Below, one piece after another: positions 55,996-64,000 of a DNA stretch of 64,000 nt (positions within the stretch are counted from its first letter, which is position 1; every line of letters begins with the position of its first letter). The notes beneath the pieces are model-generated. The model was given only the letters and a program-made list of their open reading frames with translations, was not told the DNA's origin and ran no database searches. Source of the stretch: Siphonodentalium dalli (lineage: Eukaryota; Mollusca; Scaphopoda; Gadilida; Siphonodentaliidae); contig CP136061.1 in the NCBI GenBank assembly GCA_032622095.1, forward strand, positions 119,674,754 through 119,738,753. The letters run 5' to 3'. A program made the translations under genes and the position numbers.

Positions 55996-56729
55996 ATAGA
56001 TGTAACTTTATCCGGAGTTATATTGCAGCTGCTGTTTATCCCAGATACTGGGTCTTTATTCTATTCCAAAAAATGTCGTATTGGGACATTTTGATCTATT
56101 TTAGAGATATTTATTTGTTCAAAGATATTTATATATAAACAGAAAAGTTCACTCTGTTGGCTTTGCAATACTAATGGGAGTGCATGAACTAATGGTTGTG
56201 TCGTTTATATGGGGTTGTGGACTACACAAGACTCTATAAACAATTCCAAAGAACATACATGTACATGTTCAAAATATTGTTTTATAACTTTAACCGACAA
56301 TAAAAAAGACGTAAGCACCATTCGGACATGATATCAGTCTTCAACCCAGAGAACATTGCGGGCATGGATTAGTATCCCTTGTCACCACTGGGCGGAGCCA
56401 CTCTCCCTGTTCATTCATTAAGAGCATCGAAACACCAGGTGCGTGGCATCCGAAATAGTATTATAGTCTATTTCATACCATTTCAGTTGAGTAGAGTCAC
56501 AACAGCCCTCGCACCTCGCATAGCCATTAGCCAAAAGATCATTTTATAATTTTGTGTAGTCCACTTGAGGTAAAACACACCACTCTAGTTGTTATATGCA
56601 GTGAAAAAAATATTATTTACCAAATTTCCTTAATGTTTACAAGGAAAACATACTTTTTTGCCAACAATTGCACAGAGGCTGACATAATTTCATTATGATA
56701 TTTAAAATTTGACAATGGATAAAAATAAT
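55996..56729. other. No recognised gene
   Basis: A short minus-strand open segment near 56340-56420 (RPVVTRDTNPCPQCS) has no splice support. Confidence 0.3.
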
Positions 56730-56885
56730 ACCCATATAGTTTAATGAGATACAAGGCTTATTTTCACTCGTATATATAATTCACCAAATGGGGACCTTGC
56801 TAAAGCTTGGTTCCCCATTTGGCATTTGCTGAATCATACTCGCGAAAACAAACCTTGTATCTCATAAAACTATATGGATATTCTA
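56730..56885. repeat. Palindromic element, ~155 bp
   Basis: The outer arms ccatatagtttaatgagata and its inverse (ttgtatctcataaaactata) and the inner arms ccaaatggggacc/ggttccccatttgg fold on each other. Probably a MITE. Confidence 0.75.
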
Positions 56886-56909
56886 TATTTAACCATTCAA
56901 CCAACTCAC

Positions 56910-57030
56910 CGATGCGCTGCCCGGGAGTGACAACAGTCGTACCTCTCTCCCCTTGTGTCGCTATTCTCTTGGGATGAATTACGCAGGGTACAGATTCGCC
57001 AACAAGTAAATGTATAAGGGCAATTGAACA
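56910..57030 (-). CDS. Host gene 2, exon-like open segment
   Basis: An open frame ending in a strong donor (CATCG|GTGAGT, GT at 56909-56908) with HLLVGESVPCVIHPKRIATQ. No AG acceptor exists between it and 57085, and a third frame between (SAPFMWKHFSFDNGDW) also looks coding. It may be continuous with 57091-57279 through frameshifts, which would mean a pseudogene or assembly indels. Confidence 0.4.
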
Positions 57031-57090
57031 TCATCACCAATCACCATTATCAAAAGAAAAATGTTTCCACATAAATGGGGCCGACCTAAC

Positions 57091-57279
57091 CAGCAAGCGA
57101 CTCAATTGTTGTCAGTGATCTGACATCTGATAGTAGAGCGAGATCTCTTGGAGATCCCAGAATTGTGGACAACAGCTGCAAACGAGGTAATTGGTCCAGG
57201 TAGAGGACACCTTTAGTACCATATTGGTCAATGACATGGTACCACACGTCATTCCGAAAATTTAACAATGACTGGCAGT
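57091..57279 (-). CDS. Host gene 2, exon-like segment
   Basis: Acceptor ..tcatatatttag (AG at 57281-57280) and possible donor G|GTTAGG (57090). 189 bp, phase 1 in and out, with good coding composition: LLNFRNDVWYHVIDQYG, LYLDQLPRLQLL and LALLSDVRSLTTIESLA. The leucine pattern suggests helical repeats, but no family is recognised. Confidence 0.5.
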
Positions 57280-57549
57280 CTAAATATATGACTAGATGTG
57301 TTTTAATTCATGACATGCTAGGGACAATGATGACATAGCCATGTCGTTTTCACTAGCCATGTATATTTCACTCAAACCAATTAACCAAGCTTGTGTGGGT
57401 ATCGTGCTTTGCTTTTCCAGTATATACCAAAATCATCAAATAAAATCATAAATGTGACATCAGATTTCTCCCCTGATGTACCGTTATGAAACTACTGAAA
57501 TGTGCCAAAATTGGGTATAAGACAAAACATTGAGTATGTGGCTCTTGGG

Positions 57550-57722
57550 TTTGGGAGAAAAATAATCCATGACCTGGGATGTGGGCATAGAAAAATCTCA
57601 TCTTCGGGACCAGCTATTGGGTCCGGACAATCGGCCGAAATATCTTGCCTCTCGGGGTGAGATCTTTCCATCCCTACACCTCAGGTCAGGATGAATAATA
57701 TTATTTTTATCTCAATCTAACT
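57550..57722. repeat. Imperfect palindromic MITE-like element
   Basis: aaaaataatccatgacctgg and the inverse of ctcaggtcaggatgaataat, continuing attattttt, form diverged arms, with inner aaaaatctcat and gagatctttcc. The centre is tcgggaccagctattgggtc. Confidence 0.55.
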
Positions 57723-58544
57723 TCAGCTGAACATGCACTGCGCCCATAATGTTTTGCATTCAGAATTTTTTATTTCTGGTATAGTTACAAAGAGCTTATA
57801 AAGTCAATGAAAATGTCCCTGATTCTAATCAGATGTTCATGACATGCATGTGCTATCAACTGATACAGATGACAATCAGCCATGACATGAGGATACACCT
57901 GTTGCGTCTTGTCAATACAAAAGAACGATCAAGTTTTACATGTGTATATCACCTGGATACACATGTGTATAATCAGTTCTCATTAAAATTAGGCTCTCAG
58001 GCTGGAATAAGCTACACATAACAGTCCTAATGAATATACACATGTAACTATAAGTCACATAACCGCCACTATAAATAGTTTATGCATGCAATTCCTGTTG
58101 TATAACATCAAAGCGCAGTTTTACGATTGACAGAATGTTATCTCCTGTTACTTGAATTTTGGCGAATAAGAAAAACGGGTGCTAACTGTTGAAATTCTTG
58201 GAAATACTTAATTCTATTCTCCTTGATGGCTATTATTGATAATTTCTGGACTCTTCAAATGGACACACATTAGTGTTAAATTAGTTGTATTAAATCACAA
58301 ATTTGTGAACACTGAAATAAGCATTGTGACCAGATATGACAGGAAACTTATTATGCTATTTTAGCTATGTGTCGAAAAACTCTGGAGCCGATGAAAATCG
58401 TCAATATACTGATTGGCTTCATCACTTTACTGTTAAATGTTGTGATTGACTGACATTGATGTAAAGATTCTTGGGGATAATGGAAATACCAGATATTTTC
58501 TTCATGAATCTTTAATGCTTATATAGCTTGTTCAAGAGTGTAAT
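57723..58544. other. No recognised gene
   Basis: A plus-strand 62-codon ORF at 57833-58021 has no features beyond low similarity to nothing recognised. Confidence 0.3.
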
Positions 58545-58599
58545 TTAGTTAGAACTGTTGTATTTATGTAATACACACGCTTCACACATCTCGATGATA
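58545..58599 (-). CDS. Possible terminal exon, minus strand
   Basis: A strong acceptor (..tcatatattaatttcag, AG at 58601-58600), then one base and 17 codons to TAA (EMCEACVLHKYNSSN), with an attaaa motif ~40 bp later. The phase does not join directly to the exon at 58992. Confidence 0.25.
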
Positions 58600-58991
58600 C
58601 TGAAATTAATATATGAAATAATAGAAAAAAAATCTTCAAGGTGACATGCAACAGTTTTAGAGTGATCTGGGCCCCCACATCTGATCCCAAAAAGTGGAAA
58701 AGTGTAGGTTGTGTTTGTGTAACTACCACACTTTTCAGTTAGATCAGAATCCAACCCATATTTTATGAGTTCAAGGAATACTATTTCACATGCGGAATAT
58801 CCGTGTCGCACAATAGGCCCATAGCCCCATAGGGGATAGCCCCAAAATTGTCTATTTGATCATATCAGATTTTGAAAACAATTTTGAGACAGTCTGTAAA
58901 CTCTTCCTTTTCTGGTCAAATCGTATCATTGGCTCTGTATTCAATTAGAATTATAAGATATACTTTGTAAAAGAATGAATACATGTATCAC

Positions 58992-59127
58992 TTGACTTTT
59001 CATTTTGCAGAAATATGCTATGTGTTGGTAGAAATCAACAGCGAAGGCTTTATCCTCAATCGGTGATGTGACAAAATATGGGGAGATAGCTAGGTCATGA
59101 AGTTTTCGCTCAAAATGCGAAACATAT
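58992..59127 (-). CDS. Host gene 2 (or another gene), exon
   Basis: Acceptor ..tttcaatgttttgag (AG at 59129-59128) and donor CAA|GTGATA (GT at 58991-58990). One base plus 45 codons: phase 2 in, phase 0 out. The peptide LHDLAISPYFVTSPIEDKAF, continuing with AVDFYQHIAYFCK, has strongly coding-like composition. The family is not recognised. It lies on the same strand as 57091-57279, so one gene is plausible but the phases require further exons. Confidence 0.5.
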
Positions 59128-59390
59128 CTCAAAACATTGAAATGTTACGCCAAACATCACTAGATAGGAGCATTTCTAAAATATCGCATCTGACCGAAGT
59201 GGCAACCAATTAAATTCATTATTTAGCCAAACCGGTTGCATATGTCACCTTTAACTGTAGATTAAAGATCCAAACATTTTCAACGTATTGTTCAGGTTTC
59301 TAAATCTGAGATAAATTGAACACATTGTATGCATTCAATATGTGATTACATGTTATTTTGAAAACTTTCCTGTATTAATCTAAGTTTAGT

Positions 59391-59523
59391 TGTGGTGTAT
59401 TGATGGTAACATGGCGTGACATTGACAACTTCAGGTTTATGTTCAACCGATTCACAAAGCGACAAGGTTGAACACAAGCTAAAAGTGCTCATGTCATGAC
59501 ATGTTACCATCAATCCACCACAA
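59391..59523. repeat. Palindromic element, ~133 bp
   Basis: tgtggtgtattgatggtaac and the inverse of gttaccatcaatccaccaca are the outer arms; ttatgttcaacc and ggttgaacacaa are the inner arms. MITE-like. Confidence 0.75.
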
Positions 59524-59677
59524 TGGCGTACATGTATTTGTTCTGCCAACAGTCCTGGTCAATCACATTAATTTGGCACTTATTCCGCATAATGATCAGC
59601 AGAAAATGTCAAAATCTCCTAAACCTCTCTCCAACATATGACATGAAACGGCCATCGAGAGACGATGAAGCGGTCTT

Positions 59678-60258
59678 GGTTTCCGTTATGCTAATGGCTC
59701 CAGACGTAAACATGGGGTATGTTGCACGACTGTCTGACCAATCAAAGATGCGGTTCGTACTGGAAGCAGAACATTGTATGATTTTCATCCTGGTCAGCAC
59801 ATTAGAAAATTTCCTTCAGTATATACACAGGTACATACTAGTAGATGCAACCTGTGGGTACGATGATGAACATTTTATTCTTAGTACGAACATCAAACTC
59901 AAGCTCAGGATCATATTAGGCGTTTGCGCTGAATTTCTTCTCTGTAGTTCCAAACATGTTTCCGTTATTTTGATGGCTCCAGGCGTAAACATGGGATATG
60001 CTGCGCGACTCTCCGATCAATAAAAGATGCGGTTTCTTACTGGAAGCGGAACATTGTATGAATTTCATCCTGGTCACCACGTTAGAGAATTTCCTGCTGT
60101 ACATACACAGGTACATGTACATAGATGCAACCTGTGGGTATGATGCTGAACTTTTAATTCTTAGTATGAACATCGTACTACATGTACACTACCTGAAGCT
60201 CAGATCGGGATCATATTATGAATTATTCTCTGTAGTTCCAATGTAGTTCCAAACATGT
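59678..60258. repeat. Two tandem ~280-bp units
   Basis: Unit 1 (59678-59957) and unit 2 (59958-60258) share atggctcca.acgtaaacatg, ggaagc.gaacattgtatga, ttcatcctggtca and tagatgcaacctgtgggta. The 175-codon plus frame (59496-60023) merely spans unit 1 into unit 2. Confidence 0.85.
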
Positions 60259-60320
60259 TCCTGCACTGTACCTGCAAATAACGGGCCAAAATAGATGATA
60301 TAGATTAATAAAAGTGTTAA

Positions 60321-61242
60321 GGCCAGCGAAAAAATTAGGGTAGGTAGGTCGGTAAGGAATTTTTATTTTATTTCGATATTTTTTATCCAACTGCAGAAAT
60401 ACCTCGACTGATGTTGCCCAGTTGAGGGTCATCAAGATATGGATATATGACGATCCACATCATGCTGACTCCCAAATGGGGTGCACTCAGCCTGGTGTAG
60501 GCATAACCTCGTACGTGGCTGTCTTCCTGCTGACCCCATCATAATATGTATTTTGTCAACTCCGGTTACATAAAATGCTAACCCATGCTGTGGGGAAAGT
60601 ATTACTTGATTAACAGTGGAAATATACATTAAGATTAAACTTACTTCATGCTTAAGTAAGTTTTTTATTATTCACATACCACATTTTTTTTATAAATTTT
60701 GCTATAAACTTGGTACAAAATTCATGTCACTAACTTTTTATAAGAATTTTACCAATAATACCGCCATTATACCGTACTTGTATTGTGACAACTACATCCC
60801 TTTTTCTGGGGGTAGCCAGTACGCCCACCGAGCATGCCTGGTTTGTTAAAACAGTAGCTATACCCCTAACATATGTGGTGATAACCTATATACATGTATA
60901 TATACAGATACACACCCACCATGTCTGTTGATAGTGTTCCAGAAGTCCCAAAACAAGACATAAAGCAGGCAGGAGATCAACTCTCAGGAAATTAAAATTG
61001 CAAAATGTATGCCCATTAATCCACAACCCAACACACACCTGGGGCTTTTGAGACAGCTGTCACTTCGTGGTCACTTTTCACAGGGATATGTTAGAAAACA
61101 TGTGTTTTGCACACTAAAGATCATCAATATTTATGAGCATTAAATTTTGACTTTTTCTCAAAATATCAATAAAAAGTTTAGGGTCGGCAGGTTATTTTTA
61201 GGTTCGGTCGATGTACGGAAACATAGTATCTCTTTTTTGGCC
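60321..61242. mobile_element. PIF/Harbinger-like element G, copy 2
   Basis: GGCC ends with TAA on both sides (60318-60320, 61243-61245). Subterminal ttagggtaggtaggtcggta at the left and aagtttagggtcggcaggtt at the right match copy 1. The interior 60412-60565 is also found at 62690-62850. Confidence 0.65.
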
Positions 61243-61594
61243 TAATGTAGCTCAGCTTGGACATGAGATATAATTCTCACAGAAGTTCATGGAATGATGG
61301 AGGAAAGATGGAAATTTCCAGTGATGGATTGAAGAGTATACCCTCTGTTAAGCGGATTCATGATATACCCCCCCGGTATCACACACGGTTCTAGGCCTTA
61401 TGCCGACCCATTATAATAAGTTTGGGTTGCCGGAGCCTGGGTTCCCAAAATTAAGTATAACCGAACCGTAATATTCAGAATTTGTCATGCTTTTGTACAT
61501 TAATTTTATTTGGGAAAATGCTGAAAGATCTAATTAAATGCGAAAAAAGCATATTGGATGTAACAATAAACAGTGCCATTGTAGCTATATATAA

Positions 61595-62213
61595 CACTAG
61601 CAGGTGGACCCGACTTCGTCCGGGCTGTTTCCCCTCTGCTTTTTGGCAAATTGCGCGATTTGACCTTGAATTGTCCATTTTGAAGGTCAAGGTCAGGTGG
61701 GGTCACGATTTGACCCGTCCAAAACACTGGCCGGAGAAAAGTACCCCACAAAAGTACCCGTCGAAATCCATCCGGTTTTACCCGATTTGACATTGAATTG
61801 ATCATTTTGAAGGTCAGGGTCACAATTTGACCCGTCCAAAACACAGTGGAAAAAAGTAACCCTATGTATAAAATTTCGTCGAAATCCCATCAATATTCTA
61901 GATTTGACCTTGAATTGACCCGATTTCAAGGTCATGTCGCACGGGCAAACGAATAGGCTTACGACACTCCCCATACTAAAGTATCCCCAGACACTAATTT
62001 TCATCGAAATCCCGTGATACTCGGGCGATTGACCTTGAAATGACCCGACTTCAAGGTCAAGGTCATTTCGCACGGGCAAATTAATAGGCCCATGCCACTC
62101 CCCGGCCGAAAGTACCCCCACATACCAAGTTTCATCGAAATCGGTTTGGTCGTTTTCGAGTCCATCGCGAACACACAGACAGACAGACAGATTTCCCAAA
62201 ATATATAATAGAC
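61595..62213. repeat. Dispersed repeat E, copy 2
   Basis: actagcaggtggacccgact start with CCCGACTTCGTCCGGGC, several ~110-130-bp units containing gaccttgaattgaccc/aaggtcaaggtca, then cacacagacagacagacaga and a ccaaaatatataatagacta end. Its minus ORFs (61530-62199) are unit translations. Confidence 0.7.
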
Positions 62214-62625
62214 TAGCCGATGAGCCCGACGTTGCCCAGGCTATTCAAAAACCAAATTTCAAGTCGATAGCTCCACCCGTTTACGAGATCTGGTAACCAA
62301 ATTTCAAGTCGATAGCTCCACCCGTTTCCGAGATCTGGTCTGCGCATGAGCGAAGCTGGCGTCGCGCAGGCTCGGCGACCCGATAAAATTCGTATCCGGG
62401 GCAAGATACATTCACATAGCAAATTTCAAGTCGATAGCTCCACCCGTTTCCGAGATCTCGTCTGCGCATGCGCGAAGCGGGCGCCGCACGGGCTCGCCAA
62501 TACGACAACGACGACCGCCTGGTCAAAATACACACACGTACCAAGTTTCGTCCCGATCGGTCGAGAATCGTAGATTTGTATAAATGACATACATACAGAC
62601 AGACAGAGGTCTTCAAAATACAAGA
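62214..62625. repeat. Dispersed repeat F, copy 2, abutting repeat E
   Basis: Begins ctagccgatgagcccgacgt directly at the end of repeat E. It contains one truncated and two fuller aatttcaagtcgatagctcc units and ends gacagacagaggtcttcaaa. Confidence 0.7.
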
Positions 62626-62689
62626 ATACAGGATATAGAAAAATAATCATAAATAGGATTGAATCATCAAGTGCATAAGATCAGTTACT

Positions 62690-62852
62690 TGCCCAGTTGA
62701 GGGTCAGCAAGATATGGATACCGGTATATGACGATCCACATCATGCTGACTCCCAAATGGGGTGCACTCAGTCTGGTGTTGGCATAACCTCGTCTGTGGC
62801 CGTCTTCCTGCTGACCCCATCATAATATGTATTGTGTCAACTCCGGTTATGT
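62690..62852. repeat. Duplicate of the interior of element G copy 2
   Basis: cccagttgagggtcagcaag through ttgtgtcaactccggtta repeats 60412-60567 with few differences, outside any G termini here. Confidence 0.8.
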
Positions 62853-64000
62853 CAACGATTAAATGTGATACCTATTTTATATAGCAGACATACGGTATGT
62901 GTATGTTCTTCTTAATTTGACGGACCCGAGGGAGTGTGGCATGTGGTCCCGCGGGTTTCTTAAATAGAGATTTATGTAAACCAAGGTTACCCTCATTTTT
63001 GAAGAAACCCGCCAGGCCAGTTAGACGAGATCCAAATAGAACGCTAAAACAGTATATTGTTGAATGTGATGGAAGGGGGTGGAGTCACTGCACGGTGCAT
63101 ACGGGTTTGAAGTGTCACGCATATACTAAGTAGCAAATCGGGATCAACAAATCTAAAACGAACTGTGCTTGCATTCAGAATTTAAGAGTTATAGTGCCAT
63201 CGTTAACATGTGCAATCTGGGCAGTATGGGTTATTACAAGTCACTGACGTGGGATATGAAACGATGAATTTACTGATCTTTTTTTTTTTAAATTGCATCT
63301 TGTCGTGTCTTAATCACGAGGAGATATCTCTTAGCCACGAGAAGATATTTGCAAATAGTGGATAAATATGCCCAAAGTCGAGGTAGAACAAAGGAGCTAG
63401 ATTTTAACAATTGAATAATTATTAATCAATAATTATATTGATATCTGTTTGGTTTTAAAGCACAATTGTTTGAGCATTCACATACTAATATAATAGAAGT
63501 AATGTGCCACACACATATGTGAAATGATCAAGAACTTTTGACATAAAACATAGTAAATAACTCATTAAACATTGCCATTAGCAATTATTTTATGTTCTGC
63601 CCTGCCAGTGTGAACCAATTTACATCAGCGTGAATTAAATTAAATAAATTAATCAAATAAAAATGAAATTTAGAGACATTATTTATCTATATATATAACT
63701 GTGAAGTTATTTTTTTTATTTTTTGTAAGTATCATTGTTAATTGATATATTGAAAGCCATTGATAATAAATCAAATTTTGGGAAAATGAACAATTTGATG
63801 ATACAACTTGAGTATAATATTATGACATACTGAAAAGAATAATAAAAGATACTTTAAATCTGTGACAGAATTGTTTGGGTTTTGTTAATTGAGAGTACCA
63901 CTTATCATAATTACGCAATGACTTACAATGCGCATCAATGACATTGCAAATCAAATGGTGTTATTTCTTTGTGTGTCAAAATGACGCTGCAAGAAATTAT
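62853..64000. other. No recognised gene
   Basis: Mostly AT-rich sequence. A modest inverted pair gcgggtttct / agaaacccgc lies at 62950 and 63002. No ORF of note. Confidence 0.4.

Noticed and set aside
59496-60023. 175-codon plus ORF
   Set aside because: It reads through a tandem duplication and the second unit has a stop; no domain seen.

Overview
The window is AT-rich eukaryotic nuclear DNA, crowded with transposons and almost without intact genes. Short exons with GT/AG splice signals, piggyBac-, hAT-, mariner-, Harbinger- and MULE-type elements, dispersed repeats with satellite-like cores and GACA/GACGG tails, and a Polinton together suggest a marine invertebrate, most likely a bivalve mollusc. 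The species is not identifiable by eye. No rRNA, tRNA or CRISPR array was recognised.

Layout. 1-9.6 kb: TTAA-flanked palindromic MITEs, three hAT-type elements, a mariner-type MITE, and two exons (8553-8656, 9642-9780) of a minus-strand host gene. 10.2-15.3 kb: a head-to-tail tandem pair of a 2.4-2.6 kb Helentron-like element. 15.4-26 kb: many copies of a palindromic family (B) and a TA-flanked MITE (C), plus the first coding exon of the same host gene (23136-23396, type II membrane anchor). 26.5-28.7 kb: an inverted-repeat element and a third Helentron-like copy. 29.5-34.4 kb: a broken Ty3/Gypsy retrotransposon on the minus strand (Gag-PR-RT-RH-INT). 35.6-42.6 kb: nested DNA elements, namely a foldback element split by a MULE that carries zinc-finger and FLYWCH remnants, a Harbinger-like element, and a 1.36 kb element with a 334-bp Harbinger MITE inside. 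43.9-46.6 kb: three tandem ~0.87 kb units, each with a possible tiny first exon and a CT tract. 46.8-48.2 kb: a repeat split by an element with ~76-bp near-perfect terminal inverted repeats. 48.66-54.28 kb: a deleted Polinton/Maverick with long iterated terminal repeats, remnants of polymerase B, integrase, a structural-type protein and an adenain-like protease, and a NADAR (YbiA-like) domain. 54.6-64 kb: iterated motifs, palindromes, exon-like pieces of a second host gene, and more dispersed repeats.

The most notable find is the NADAR domain next to the protease inside a Polinton, which suggests cargo acting in ADP-ribose/NAD-linked conflict. All mobile-element genes here are broken, so the elements shown are relics or non-autonomous copies. 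Host-gene claims rest on paired splice sites and consistent intron phase, not on homology.
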